A stretch of 64,000 bases of DNA from Ailurus styani (GCA_002007465.1 LNAC01000776.1:122763-186762), one strand, 5' to 3'. Shown: positions 1 through 11,708, counted from the stretch's first letter. The notes: a model not told the origin generated them from the letters alone. Numbers and translations: made by a program.

Positions 1-689
1 AAAATGTGCCTGAGATGATAGAATTACAAAATGGACTGTTTAGCAAACATTTGTTGAGTCTAAGTCATTAAATCATCTTTGTTTGCAGCTGTAGGTGAAA
101 GAAACCTAATTTGTCGACTACCTTACAAAAGAGAAATTGGTGCCTCTAAGACTCGGTAATTTTAATCAAATCAGATCGTTATTGGCTTGCATCATTGAAA
201 CTTCCCTGGGAATCATTTTTAAGCAGATAATTATTTAGTCACAAATCAAAGCCCCAGCAAGAGGGAAATGACACGGAGTAAAATGGAGAAAGCTCCCTTA
301 GCTCTGGAATACAGGTCAATTTACCCTCCTTTTGAAACCAGGAGAGGGCCTTCTGGGTTCTTTCCTGCTAATCTCTTGTGGTTCAGAGCCATTTCTCACT
401 TTCTCTTCCCAATGTCCTTACTGAAGGCTTTTGAGGATCAGAGGAAAAGTCGGGAGCCGGTGGGGGATTTGTGCCTGGGAAGTGGTGTTGGTTGGGAAAG
501 AAGATGTGATTCAGGATGGACAGGTGGGGGCAGAAAGAGAGCTAAGGGAAGGTGGGAAGACAGAGAAATGGCGGCCAGTCTGGCTGAATTTCTGGGGACA
601 GCTCCTACCTCCATGTACAGATACTAGGCAGATAGGTCTTCCAGTTATGGTAAACCAGGGTGGAAATTCTTAATAGTGGGGGTTGTCCT
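1..689. other. Unrecognised sequence, no gene seen
   Basis: I recognise no repeat family and no exon here. Two overlapping open frames (119 codons at 268-627, 80 codons at 431-673) have low-complexity translations without any domain I know, so I treat them as chance frames. The sequence from about 420 to 560 is purine-rich (long G/A runs). Confidence 0.4.
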
Positions 690-850
690 AGCAATAGCCG
701 CTAACTTTTACTGAGTGCTGACTAACTACCCTTCAACATGCCAAGTGTTTGATGGGATTATCCCCTTTAATCTTCATAGTGACTTTAGGAAGATGAAATT
801 TATTATCCTCATTTTCCTATTGAAGAAACTAGGGCTTGGAAAAACTCAGA
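690..850 (-). repeat. MIR SINE fragment
   Basis: The plus strand shows the diagnostic order 'ttactgagtgctg', a Ccaagtgttt-like block, 'taatcttcatagtgac', 'ttattatcctcatttt' and 'gaagaaact'. This is the reverse complement of the MIR core and 3' half. It is strongly diverged, as expected of this ancient mammalian tRNA-derived SINE. Confidence 0.75.
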
Positions 851-3289
851 GTGAAAAGAAGTATTTGTTAAACTAGAAAAGAAGCTTTGTTATCTATACT
901 TTTCACACGAAGTATCTGTGAGAGTCTGTTTGAGACCATCTCCATGGTGAAATTCCAATCCAGATGTGACCAAGAAGGCACAAGTGGGAAGATGGAAAAC
1001 ACTTTGAGGTATGCTTCCACTATTTGGGAAATATGGCATTACACCAAGTCAAAGAGGTTGGAATTTATCAATTTGTTTGTTTTATTTTTATTGGAAGACA
1101 GAGCTTTTAATATGTTAACATGTGTCACAAATTCTCTAGAAGGAGATTTGGTATATTTTCCTAAATTTCTTGGCCTTCGAACCACTTTTTCTTTTTTTGA
1201 GGGAGTATCTATTAACTTCTCGAAACATATATATGAAGCACCTTTTGAGAAACACAGATGAAAGTGTAGAATGTCTAGAAGGAAAACGATCCAGTTGCCT
1301 CCTTAGCTTCTCTCCCGACTCTCCATAATTCAGGGTAAAATTTCACTGCTCTCCGCCAAAGCTTTGCCTCTACAGCTTGGAATGTGTGTGTCTCTGATAC
1401 TATGTTACAGAACCGTGTTACTGTGAGTAGCTAAAGTGAAAATTAAAACATATTTCATCATGGACATTAAGGTGAGATGACTGCGTTTTTGTAAAGAAAA
1501 ATGTTCTAAGAGTACCTTATCATTCTTCAGTAGTGGCCCCCTTAGAAGAGGGAATTTGAATTTTCTTTCAAAATAATCTAAATAATTTCTTTCAAAATAA
1601 TCTAAAGTATTGAAACCAATTGTTTTTTTTCATCTTTGCAACATTGGAAGGAACGTTTTGAAAAGATGATTGAGATGGTTGGGTCCTGACACGTGTAGAC
1701 TCCAACGCGAGCCTCAGGTGAAAGTTGGTAACCCTGCTTGAATGAAGAACCCCAAATTCTGAGCTGGAGTTCTCTAAAACTATAGTCTTGTTCTTGTGAT
1801 GTAGAGGTCCTGGTGACTGTTCAACCCTTGTGAGAAACCACATGAGTGCAGTAACTAGACAGGAACAGTTTGTACAGTCAAAAAAGAAAAGATCACACCT
1901 CCCAGAATCCCCCGGGGCCTAGAAGAGAGCCTGGACCAAATTAGACATCACAGGGAGTGCGGCAGCCATATTGCAGAAACACATCCTTGGATGTTCTATG
2001 GGTTTTTCTTTTTCGTTCTTTTCCTCTGAAGTATCAGATGTGGAGCCAATAAAGAGAAGACATTTCCCTAACACCAAATGGAAAAATGCAGTTGAGCCTT
2101 CTGAGGTGAACTGTAAAAAGGCACAGAGCTGTGGAAAGAAGAGTACATTTTCTCCTCAGTGAGGTTATGTATTTAGCAGCTTTTTGATTCCACTTGACCC
2201 CTGAAGCGTGACTGTAGCCAACTTAGGTTGCTGAAACTTAAGATGGCATAGAGGGCCGTGGCAGCAAGGCTGCCACTGCCTCCCTGACAGTCGGGAGATT
2301 CAGGTCTGGTTAGCAAGAATGTAAAATATCTTTCCATCCCAACAACGCCAGGCTGGTGGTGGGTTTTTGTTTTTGCTTCTTCCACCCTTCTTTCTTTTAC
2401 AGTTCATTGACAATTCTGCTCATGCTTTAAAATAATCTGGGCTTGAAGTGAGGCTTGCATCGAGCTGATTTTGATTACTCCCACATACCGTATTTATTTG
2501 CCATTTAAAGCATCTTTGTCTGGAAGAGATTCAGTTTCTGCAGCAACTGATCTCTGCTGCTGCGGTTAAGTGAGGGAAGGTAAAGGGAGCCAGGTTCCTT
2601 CAGTGGGGCCCGTGGTGTGAGGAGTCCTCCAGGGAAGAAGGGGACAAGGTAACGCACAGAATGACCAGGGGGCCCTGACTGCTCCCTCAAACCTTTGTCT
2701 GGTGCCTCGCACTCTTTCTGGGGCTTGATGGTTGGTTGCGCTTTCAAGACTGTCCTTATCATGGGAAATACACAGCGTTCATGGTTAACCTTGTGGCCCG
2801 GCCCTCGGTGCACTGCCGCGGGCTCTCGTCCTGGGGCTCCGGTCTCCTTTCTCCCATCCCATAGTGACAGGAGGTGCTAGGGGACCAGGCGCTTCCAAGT
2901 TTCCCATGAGTTCCAGAGCTCAGGGTTCGGGGTCGTCCCCCACAATCCTGGCATGAGAACAAAACACCAAAACTTTGGATAAATGAACTTTATAGAAAGA
3001 CTGTACTGATCAGTGCCCTGCAGAGCCACACAGAAGCCGGAGGCAGAAGGGGGAAAATTCAGGAATACTAATCTTGTTTTTATTTAAAGACTTTGATGAT
3101 CTCTTCAGTGTCGCCTGTTTTTGCATTAAATTTGATTTTTAAAATATTGCATCAAAACATCATTTTCTTGATTGCTAAGTTTTGTGGTGCCCTCCTAAAT
3201 GTTGCATCCAACATGCAACATAGCCTCACTTGGTCCCAGCCCTGATAACAAGTTCCACATGAGGGCCTTTTTTATTAAAAATTATTATA
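851..3289. other. Unrecognised sequence with one short tandem duplication
   Basis: About 2.4 kb in which I recognise no repeat and no gene. A 21-bp unit is perfectly duplicated at 1562-1582 and 1586-1606 (period 24). The stretch 2560-2960 is relatively GC-rich with a few CpGs (for example around 2810-2840), but far too sparse for a CpG island. Open frames of 60-124 codons occur on both strands and look like chance. The 124-codon frame at 887-1261 has no start context, motif or splice-site pattern that supports it. Confidence 0.4.
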
Positions 3290-3538
3290 TAGTAATATTG
3301 ATAATGTCACTTACCCTGTATTGAGCATTCACTCCGTGCCTCATGGCACATGGACCTCTTTGCACCATGGGAAACATTCATAAGTACTGACTCATGAAAT
3401 CTGCCTGAAGGTGGGTACTGTGATTATTCCCATCCCACAGATGAAGAAATTGAGGCATCAAAAATTAGGTCATTTGTCAGAAGTCCTCACCCCACCAGGA
3501 AAGTCAGAAGCAGGATTTCAGCCCTGGTGTTTATGGCT
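3290..3538 (-). repeat. MIR SINE
   Basis: A nearly full-length MIR in reverse: 'gtattgagcattcactc' then 'gattattcccatcccac', 'agatgaagaaattgaggc' and 'gcaggatttcagccctgg'. These correspond in order to the MIR tail, core and tRNA-proximal part. Confidence 0.8.
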
Positions 3539-3610
3539 TCAGTCTCTTTCTTAGTCTCCTATCTCTGAGGGACTGAATTTTTTTCACCCTACTCCATATG
3601 GGTTGATTCT

Positions 3611-3815
3611 TTTTTTTTTTTTTAAAAGATTATTTATTTATTTATTTCACAGAGTGAGAGAGATCACAAGGAGGCAGAGAGGCAGGCAGAGAGAGAGAGG
3701 GGGAAGCAGGCTCCCCGCTGAGCAGGGAGCCCGATGCGGGCCTCGATCCCATGACTCTGAGATCATGACCTGAGCCGAAAGCAGAGGCTTTAACCCACTG
3801 AGCCACCCAGGTGCC
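3611..3815 (-). mobile_element. SINEC (carnivore tRNA-derived SINE), mustelid-type, young
   Basis: On the plus strand the element reads poly(T), (ATTT)n, a GA-rich block, 'gaagcaggctcc', 'gatcatgacctgag' and the head complement 'gagccacccaggtgcccc'. It is thus a minus-strand insertion. It is flanked by a perfect 17-bp target-site duplication, 'ccatatgggttgattct', at 3594-3610 and 3816-3832. The intact duplication and near-consensus body indicate a recent insertion. The box 'aggctttaacccactgagcc' is the mustelid-type head. Confidence 0.95.
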
Positions 3816-3832
3816 CCATATGGGTTGATTCT

Positions 3833-4529
3833 GTCTTATCTGGCGAGCAACTTCACATTTTCTTCAGTGGTGGAAATGTACTGTGTTGATTTCTGCCCGG
3901 GAGATAATGCATCGAATTGAAAGTGAAGCCTGCAATAGGAGATCACGGAAAGCACATGGAGGTCCTTTCGTGAATCCATGGAAAAGGGGTAGCTGGGTAT
4001 CAGTCTGGCCCCCAGGTCCTTGTAATGGAGATGGCTTTTATCGTAATGGTTTTAGTAGCTTTAACAAAATGTAATACTGAAAATATCTGTGTGCCTGTTG
4101 GCTGGTTCTTCAGTGATATTGTAGCGTAGTTTCATTGCCTTTATTTTCTTTTTGCCTCACATACATTCATTTTGGAAGTCTTGTTAGGAAATCTGGGTCT
4201 TGGCTGGAAATGTTCCCACCCCGGCTCCGGCCCCCCCCCCCCCTAAGGTTATTAAATACTTGAAGTGTGGCTCATCAGCAATCCAGTCAGTTTCCCCATC
4301 TCCTTCCTTTGCATATGCTGTAGATTTTTTCATTTACTTCCAAATACCTACTAGCCACCCTTAGCTCTCCAAAACGATCCTTCTAGTGCTTGGAGGAGGA
4401 GGTGAAGGGGAGGGCAGTCTTTGTTCCCTTCCCTTAATTGTCTTGCAGATCAGTGAAGTTTAACTTGAAAGATATCTGAATTCCCCTTTGAAGTAAATGA
4501 TATAATTTTTCTGCAAATGTTAGCTTCAG
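3833..4529. other. Unrecognised sequence
   Basis: No recognised repeat or exon. It contains a 13-base C homopolymer at 4231-4243 next to 'ccggctccgg'. Confidence 0.4.
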
Positions 4530-4578
4530 TGCCTGTTAGAAGATGCTCCATAAATATTTATTGAATGAATGAATTTCT
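4530..4578 (+). repeat. L2/MIR-type 3' tail fragment
   Basis: The block 'cagtgcctgttagaagatg', then 'ctccataaatatttattg' and 'aatgaatgaat' is the classic 3' end of L2. Only the tail is left. Confidence 0.5.
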
Positions 4579-4859
4579 GTCCTGTTTGTCTTCCTTGGAA
4601 GCAGCATTAACTCCCTGTCTCCAAGAGTCTGAATCTGCTGTAGTGCCCTGAGGCAGTAACAGGTGACTGCTCTACCTGGAGGAGTGAAAGGATGCTTTAA
4701 TGGCATCCTATAGAGTGTGCCTTAATGCACTAAATAAAACGCACCTTTAGGAGTAACTGAGCACAACTTCCCCTCCAGTGTTTTCTCCACTCCTCTGGGA
4801 TCACCACGTGTGCCCACTCGCCATCCTGCATCGCTTCCTTATAGTGGAGTTATATTTGT

Positions 4860-5205
4860 CTAGGCTCTAGGTTGCAAGTGCCCGAGACCAATTTTAAAGG
4901 GGTTTATGCACAAAACTGAGAATTGATCGGTTGGGGTTATCAAAATGCCCAGACGAGACTGTGCACGAAGGCTCTGGTGACATCGTTAGGATACGGATCT
5001 CTCCGTGACTTGGCTCTGCTGTCACATGGTCTCCATCCTTGTGAGTCGGATGGTAGGCCTTTGTTAAACCTCCTCTCAATCCCCACCCCCCACCCCAGCC
5101 CCCACTAGCCTCACCCAAGACCTTGGCTCTCTGTGTAGCTCCAGGGAAAATTCTCAGGATTGGCTCTGATTGGATTGTGTGAACTGTGGCCAAACAGATT
5201 AAATG
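4860..5205. repeat. Possible ancient interspersed repeat, family not named
   Basis: It begins with 'aggttgcaagtg' and later shows 'tctgctgtcacatggtc' and 'attggctctgattggat'. This order resembles an old mammalian repeat that I recall but cannot name with confidence. Segments at about 56315-56600 and 60745-61260 resemble other parts of the same family. Confidence 0.35.
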
Positions 5206-5711
5206 CTTGGATTTGCCAGATCTGGGTCACATACTTCCCCTGGATCAGGATTCTTGGCTAGCCCATCCAAATTGCTGGAGTGGAAAGAGGGGAAGGGCAT
5301 GGCACCCCAGAGCTACTTCAAGGTCAGTTTCTCACTGAGAAGAAATAAAGGTGCTGAGGTGGCAAAATACATCAAAGCAATGCTATGAAAACCTATAGAG
5401 GAATCACTTTTCTGCTTCTCTAAGAGAATGACTCTAGCCACGGGCATCACAACCCTCCCCCACTTCCAGAATCATTCTGGGGGAGTTCCTCAATCATCAG
5501 CAACCAGGGAGCCCCTGATCTTTAAACATACTCAAGTATGGTGCACACAGCAGGTTTTTAATCATTGTTCCAATCAACATAATTGTGTACCTACTGTGTG
5601 CCTGGCACTATTCAATCACTGAGTATCTACTGTTGCCGTAGTCATTCAAACTGCCTTTTTCACTGCAGCCTGCCAACAGAGAGCCTGAGCCTCGAAAGGA
5701 TGCAAGCGTGT

Positions 5712-5905
5712 TTCCAAATCTGACTCTGCCATTGACTAGCCCTGTGGATTGGGCTGCCTCATTTTCTGCATATATAAAATGAGGCTACTCTAGTACCTTC
5801 TCCATGTAGTGAGTATGCTGATTAAATGAGATGATGCGTGTCAAGTGCCTTGCACCCCAGCTGGCTTATAGTGAGGGCTGACATGTAGTCATTAGTAACT
5901 AATAT
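5712..5905 (+). repeat. MIR SINE
   Basis: Sense-orientation MIR order: 'aaatctgactctgccat', 'cctcattttctgcatat', 'aaaatgaggctac', 'gattaaatgagatgatg', 'aagtgccttgcacc', 'ggcttatagtgagggc'. Confidence 0.75.
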
Positions 5906-5924
5906 TTATGTGTCCAAGAACGCG

Positions 5925-6090
5925 TGTTCAGTGACCATTTATATTCATTCGTTTGGTGTCTGTTAAATTTTTGTTGTGTGCTGGGTCTTTTACTAAACTC
6001 GATAAGGATGAATAGGAACAACTCTCGTTCTTTAAGAAATTCATGATTTCTTGGTAGAGGCAATCATGCAGGGTAGATAATCAAAGGGAA
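5925..6090. repeat. Possible ancient repeat related to the L2/MIR tail class
   Basis: The series 'attcattcgtttggtgtc', 'tgttgtgtgctgggtc' and 'gatgaataggaacaac' resembles a widespread but eroded mammalian repeat ('...tgccaggcact...gatgaa...'). A similar block lies at about 18195-18300. I cannot assign a family. Confidence 0.3.
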
Positions 6091-6199
6091 TGCTTATAAT
6101 TCCATGGTCCATGTGGTTCAGTCCCCAGAGCTGTGTACAGCCCAAAGCAATTGATCAGATTTCTAGAATATCACAAAGGGAAGCCTATGCCCTGCCTAT

Positions 6200-6520
6200 A
6201 CCTATCATTCCCTCTTTCCCTCTTTCGCTGACGGCCCTCAGCCTGCCGAGATATGCAGGTCCCTTCATTTCAGGGACGTTGCTGAGCTTCCCTGCCCCTT
6301 CCCCACCATGCTCTCCAACAAAGACTCCTTGACTGTACCTTTCCCTTCCCTACCTTCGACTCTCCATCCTGTCCATTTTCTCTGCCAAAAAAGGCTCTCT
6401 CTATCCCTATGTAGCTTGAGCAGCATCTGTTATTCCTTCAAGGCTTAGCTCGAGTGCCACCTTCTATTTGGGGCCTTCCTGGCCTCTTGGCCCCCCGCAA
6501 GTGGCGTACACCACTGTGAG
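6200..6520 (+). repeat. L2 LINE 3'-region fragment
   Basis: 'ttccttcaaggcttagctc', 'gagtgccaccttctatttg' and 'gggccttcctggcc' match the conserved L2 block that encodes or follows the end of ORF2. The upstream CT-rich part is probably from the same element. The element is badly eroded and has no coding capacity. Confidence 0.6.
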
Positions 6521-6829
6521 GAGACTAGCCCTCTGAGGATGTGAAGATCGGCCTTTCTGACTATTGTGTGTGGACTACAGGCAGGTCTTCCTAGAGAAAA
6601 ATCATCATTTCCTGTGTCTCTTCTGGCATGCTGGGACCATGTGGGATGGAGAGAGAGGGACAGCGGTCGATCCTATAGATGACAGTGCTCTATGGGGCTT
6701 CTAAGGTTGACAGTTCTTTATGGGACATTTCAAACAGGGTCTCTACCTAGTAAATGATGTTTTTTGGTGTCGGTTATAAAATGACAGTAAAGGCAGAATA
6801 GTATTGTATGGCCACTACAAAGCTTTGTG

Positions 6830-7026
6830 TTTTTTTTTTTTTTAAGATTTTATATATTTGTCAGAGAGAGCAAGAGCATGAGCAGGGGGAATGGCAAGCA
6901 GAGGGAGAGGGAGAAGCAGGCTCCCCACTGAGCAAGGAACCCCATGCGGGACTCAATCTCAGAACCCTGGGATCATGACTTGAGCCGAAGGCAGATGCTT
7001 AGCCGATTGAGCCACTCAGGTGTCCC
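6830..7026 (-). mobile_element. SINEC, older subfamily
   Basis: Poly(T) at 6830-6843, then 'aagattttat', 'gagagagcaagagcatgag', 'gagaagcaggctcc', 'gatcatgacttgagccg' and the head complement 'gccactcaggtgtccc'. The head lacks the mustelid-type box. Flanks are only loosely repeated ('caaagctttgtg' and 'caaagcgtgg'), so the insertion is older. Confidence 0.88.
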
Positions 7027-7034
7027 TGCAAAGC

Positions 7035-7230
7035 GTGGTCTTTGCCATCAGCTAGAACTGGGATGGACTTTTAGCTCTTACCGGCAGTGGGCAAGTTCTT
7101 TCCCCTCTTATACCTCCTTATCATTAAAACAGACGTGATAATAGGATTGAGCTCATAGGGTTGCTGTGAGCGTTTTATGAGATGTGCAGGGAAAGCCCAT
7201 GGCCCAGAACCTGGTGGCCAGTAAAGTCCT
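7035..7230 (+). repeat. MIR SINE
   Basis: MIR order in sense: 'agctagaactgggatgg', 'cagtgggcaagttctttc', 'cctcttatacctccttat', 'gataataggattgagc', 'atagggttgctgtgagc', 'gcccagaacctggtggcc'. It directly abuts the SINEC, which probably inserted at its edge. Confidence 0.75.
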
Positions 7231-8865
7231 CGATCACAGTGGATGCTGTTATTATGAATGTGAAAATATATTTCAGAGAGCTCTAATGACTTTTCAAGGT
7301 GAAGCACCACCAACTGTGTTCTTCAAGGAGGTGGCTGGATGGCTTCTTATGACAAGGAGGAAGAAGGAAACAAACAGCTTGTTGGTTGCAGAGAGGGAAC
7401 GTGATTTCGTTTTGGTTGTTGTTTGCTTATGTTTTTCACACCTGTTTTCTCAGGGGATTGGGACGCAGCATCTCGCCAAAACTTGACGGCAAGTAAAATA
7501 CGTAGTTGAAAGCCCTCAACAGTCACAGCAAATGTGAAATCAAATCTCTCATTTGCTTTGGAGCGTCTGGACGGCAAGGACAGCTGCAGTGTTGCTATTT
7601 TTTATTTCAAATAAAGGAGTCAGCTCCTTGTTACCATAGAAACCACCAACCTAATTATAAGGAGTTTTGTTCACTGGATAAAAGTCATCATTTTTCTTTC
7701 CTCCCCACGCTCATACAGGTCCCCAAAATATTGGCATGGATTTGATCCTAGATGAAGGGATTTGCTCTCTTTAGCAAGATGATCACAGTGCACTGGCCAC
7801 TCCACCCAGGAAAGAAAGCACTTGGGGCTGGCCAGGGACTTGGAGAAGTGGTGTCTGGAGCTTGTGTTCCACTTTGAAAACAAGTCATGAGCATTTGGCA
7901 AGAACAAATTAGTGTTTTTAAAGCAAAATCTAAAGAAAGATGATCCTGAGCTATCCTACCACTAGAGAGACATCCCTTTTCTTGTCTGGAAGTAAAAACC
8001 TAGACTCTAGCTGTGGAATCCTCCTGTTCTAGGATTTTACACTGGAATTTGGAGATCACTCATATTATATAACTTTGCAGTATTCAGAGAAGAAATGCTA
8101 GGCCATGGGTTTCCAAGAGCTAAGAGTCTATTTAATATACGTCGGGGGTTTGCTAGAATGGTGAATAGTTGTATGTCACCACTAAGGCTCACCCAGAGAA
8201 TGTGGAGCCTTCTCAGGCATGCTTCTCTCTTCTTGAACTTGATCTTCCATCTGTTTCCTGACCTTCTGATAAGGACCTAAGTGGAGATTCTTTTTCCTTG
8301 ACCCTGAAGAGGTGGTCCCTCAATAGTCCGCTTGTAGGAAGCTAAGTGGCACAGAGGACTAAGAGCCTTAGAGGTATTTCAGGATAAGGTTACTTAGGGG
8401 TTAGAGATTTGCAAGTACAATTAATGTATTTATATTTTGAAGATTCCATTTATAGAATGGGCCAGCTGTAGGTCAGTGCTGGTGCTGAGCACACGGCTTG
8501 CATTTTGTAGATACCGTAATACTCAGTGACATGAATGTGCCATATACCCATCAGGAATTTTGGAAGATGCATCAGGCCATTTGGGGTAGGGGGAGGGGAG
8601 GCATGCTCCACAGAGGGACTGGGCTAGGACGGGTTCGGGTGAAAGCCTAACAGTGAAGACAGGAGTCCTTGAAGAGACCATAACCACAAAATGAAGCTTA
8701 CATATGAAGCTTACATATGTGTGGGGGACAGGGTGGGAGAGAGAGGTGGTAGGCATGCCCTAGGCCCTGTAACTTGGGCAGTATTCCAGGACAGGTCAGC
8801 CCATCCTTGGTGCTTGTCCAGAACCAGTACCTTGATTGGGATGCAGGTGTCTTTGACCTAGACTT
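7231..8865. other. Unrecognised sequence with a 13-bp tandem duplication
   Basis: No exon or named repeat seen over 1.6 kb. The unit 'atgaagcttacat' is perfectly repeated in tandem at 8691-8703 and 8704-8716. Open frames of 60-100 codons on both strands show no domain and no matching splice context. This stretch could hold conserved noncoding sequence, but that needs a cross-species alignment. Confidence 0.4.
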
Positions 8866-8919
8866 GTTCCTCGGGTGGTTTCCTCTGCTCCTTGCATGAC
8901 ATACTCTCCTGCTCTTGAT

Positions 8920-9060
8920 GGTGCTGTGGTGGTGACAGTGGAAATGGAAACAATGGAAATGTTGATGGCACTTGTAATGACCATGGTGGTGGGGATGATG
9001 GAAATTGTGATGATCACGGTGGTTGTAATGACATCGGTGATGTTAATGGTGCAGGATGGT
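8920..9060 (+). repeat. Degenerate (GATGGT)n-like simple repeat
   Basis: A purine/T-rich tract built from short 'gatggt', 'ggtggtg' and 'aatgatg' words with point differences. Its translations are Met/Val or Ile/Thr/Ser runs, as expected of a decayed trinucleotide-rich tract and not of a gene. Confidence 0.65.
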
Positions 9061-9159
9061 GCCTCATGTTTTCAGCACCTTTTCAGTTGTTGGCCTCTGT
9101 TCTAAGCACTTAGATCTGATGTCCGTTCCCTCATTTAGGCCAGAAACCTGATTGTTCCT

Positions 9160-9905
9160 TTTTCTCATACATGCCATCAAACTGTCAGCAAGTTTTCACC
9201 AGCTCTACCTTTAGAACCCATCTGTCTTTGTCCCTTCTCACCATCTCCTTTGCTACCACTGTGGGTCACGCTGCCTCCCTCTTTTGCCCGTCTTACCACC
9301 AGATCTTCTCCTTGGACTCCCTGATTCCATTCTTGCCTCTTATGATCCATTCACACAGCAGGCAGAGTGACCTTGTAAAATCATGCATACTCCCACTCCA
9401 GAACCTGCTTCATGGTTTCCCTTCACACTGACCATGAAATCCAAAGCCTCATGACCAGTTAGGTCCCAAATGCCCATCTTACTGGCCTCATCTCCTACCC
9501 TTTGCCAGTTGCTTATTCACCATTCATACCACCCTTCTTCCTGATCCTTGAGTTACCCAGTCCTGTGGCCTTAGTGCCTCCCTGTAGGGTTTACCAGGGC
9601 CTATCCCCTTATTTCACTTAGGGCTCTCCTCAAACTCAGCTTCTTTGTTAAATAGCAGTCCACCTTTCCCTGTCCCTCATCTTCCTCTATCCCATTAACC
9701 CGATGCATTTTCTTCATAATGTGTGATACTCTGTCATCATTTTATCAAGTTTTATAATTTATTCTATCCCTGGGGGAGTTCTTTCTAGAACATCAACTTC
9801 ATAAAGACAAGGACCTTCTTTGAATTACTCACCTCTTTCCATTCATGGTCTAGAACAGTGCCTGGCTTATAGTAAGGGCACCATAAATGCTGGTTTGAAG
9901 GAATG
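9160..9905 (+). repeat. L2 LINE 3' end
   Basis: A long sense L2 copy. It has 'cacacagcaggcagagtgac', 'cactccagaacctgcttc', 'gaaatccaaagcctcatg', 'cctcatctcctaccc', 'ttagggctctcctcaaac' and 'gaacatcaacttcat', and ends in the typical 'cagtgcctggcttatagtaa' with 'gaaggaatgaac'. This spans the ORF2 C-terminal region and 3' UTR, with many frame breaks. Confidence 0.8.
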
Positions 9906-10159
9906 AACCAATGATAAGCTTGTACAATTAAAAATACAATCCTAAGACTTACAGACTTATGGAGAGAAAAGCTAAGGACTTCACTTTCCCAGAAAACTTG
10001 GTTGTAACTCATTTGAATTTCTCAAAGTTCCAACTCTGGCAGGTCTAAGGCAGTGTTTGCCCAACTATGTGACCCTTGGCATCGGTGGTGTGCACAGTGT
10101 CTTAGATGGTTTGTAGACAAGACATTACTATTGAGTCACAGCATGAATCTACTATTTTT

Positions 10160-10950
10160 TTGGCAGTGGAATTTAAAAATTTTTAATTTTATTTAACAGT
10201 GACTTAATTTACATGGCATACAATTCAGCAGCTCAAGTTGTATAATTCAGCGTTTTCCAGTATATTCACAGAGTTGCACAACCATCCTCATAATCAATTT
10301 TAGAACATTTTCATCACTCCAAAAAGAAACCTCATGCCCATTAGCAGTCATTCCCACCACCCCACCCCCAGGCTCAGACAACCACTTACGTGTTTTCTGT
10401 CTCTATAGATTTGCCTTTTTCTGATTATTTCATGTCAATGGAATCAAGCAATTTTTTTCTATCTATACGGTTTTGTGTCTGGCTTCTTTTACTTTAGCAT
10501 AATGTTTACAAGGTTCTTCAAAGTTTTAGCATGAGTCACGATTCCATTCCTTTTTATGGTTGAATAATACTCCTTTGTATGATAGATGACATTTTGTTTG
10601 TTCCTTCAGCATTTGCTAGATAAAAAATGGGGTTTGCACTTTTTAGCTATCAGGAATAATGCTGCTATGAACATTTGTGTACAAGTTTTCTATGTGGACA
10701 TGTGTTTTCTGTTCTCTTGGGGACATAGTTAGGAGCAGAATTGCTAGTTCATGCAGTCATTCTATGTTTACCATTTTGAGGAACAACCAAACTGTTTCCC
10801 AAAGGGCTTGCCCCACTTTATATTCTCAGCAACAGTGTATAGGAGTTCCACTTTCTGTGCATCTTTAGCTCCATTTTTTGTGGACTCCCTTTTTCATTAT
10901 AGCCTTCCTAGGGTGTGTGAGAGTGAATCCACTTTTGTGATTCCCTTTTT
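10160..10950 (-). repeat. Old L1 (L1M type), 3' part, antisense
   Basis: On the plus strand I read the complement of an old L1 3' UTR ('ttacatggcatacaattcag', 'gtatattcacagagttgcac', 'tctctatagatttgcc'). This is followed by the complement of the ORF2 C-terminus ('aataatgctgctatgaac', 'aggagcagaattgct', 'aaccaaactgtttcccaaag'). Many substitutions and indels; not coding. Confidence 0.85.
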
Positions 10951-10964
10951 AAGAAAGAAGTTAA

Positions 10965-11147
10965 GGGGTGCCTGGGTGTCTCAGTCAGTTGAGCATCTGA
11001 CTTTGGCTCAGGTCATGATCTCAGGGCTCTATGCTGAGCAGGGAATCTGCTTCTACCTCTCCCTCTGCCCCTCCCCCCACTTGTGTGTGTGCACGCATGC
11101 ACACACTCTCTCTCAAATAAATAAATAAAATCTTAAAAAAAAAAACA
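10965..11147 (+). mobile_element. SINEC, older subfamily
   Basis: Plus-strand copy: head 'gggtgcctgggtgtctcagt', 'ggctcaggtcatgatctc', CT-rich middle, a short '(tg)n gcacgcatgcacac' tract, '(aata)n' and poly(A) at 11136-11145. The head box 'cagttgagcatctgac' differs from the mustelid-type box. It inserted beside the antisense L1. Confidence 0.9.
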
Positions 11148-11294
11148 ATAAAAGGCCCTGAGAACTGTCAGCAGAGAGACTACAGGATCTAAGTAGAATT
11201 TTATAACATTATTTGACATTTACTGTATTTTGTAATAACAAATCACTTCCCTTTTATTTCTCCTTTATTTTAAAGTGAGAGCATTATATAGACT

Positions 11295-11557
11295 TTTGAA
11301 AAACAGCTTTGTGAAGATATAATTTACATCCCACACAATTCACTCATTTAAAGTGTATAATTCAATGGCTTTTAGTATATTCATGGGGTTGGGCATCCTT
11401 CACTACACTCAATTTTCAGATATTTTTATTAGCTTAGAAGAAACCCCACACCCCTTAGCCATCATCCCCAAAATCTCCCACTAGTCCAGCCTCTGGCAAC
11501 CAGTAATCTACTTTCTATTTCTATACATTTGCCTATTCTAGATAATTCATGTATTTT
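11295..11557 (-). repeat. Old L1 (L1M type) 3' UTR fragment, antisense
   Basis: 'gaagatataatttacatccc', 'aaagtgtataattcaatgg', 'gtatattcatggggttg', 'cctctggcaaccagtaatc' and 'tttgcctattctagataatt' are the antisense of the old L1 3' UTR. This is the same module that starts the copies at 10160, 45700 and 57190. Confidence 0.82.
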
Positions 11558-11582
11558 TTTTTTTTTAGATGGTTAGCTTCCA

Positions 11583-11708
11583 GGTCTCCTGCCTGGCTCA
11601 GTCATTGGCGTGGGCTACTCTTCATCTCAGGTGTATGAGTTCTAGCACCACATTGGGTGTGGAGATGACTTGGAAATAATAAAAAAAAAAAACTTAAGAA
11701 AAATAAAA
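11583..11708 (+). mobile_element. Short SINEC-like tRNA-derived SINE, old
   Basis: A head-like 'cctgcctggctcagtcattg', then 'catctcaggtgtatgagttc', 'cacattgggtgtggagatg' and an A-rich tail (11680-11707). It resembles the short carnivore SINE type in which the tRNA-like part runs directly into the tail. Flanking repeats 'atggttagcttcca' (11569-11582) and 'atgattaacttcca' (11709-11722) differ at 2 of 14 positions and define the ends. Confidence 0.8.

Noticed and set aside
8920..9060. Met/Val-rich frame in GATGGT-like DNA
   Set aside because: The composition follows directly from a degenerate simple repeat.
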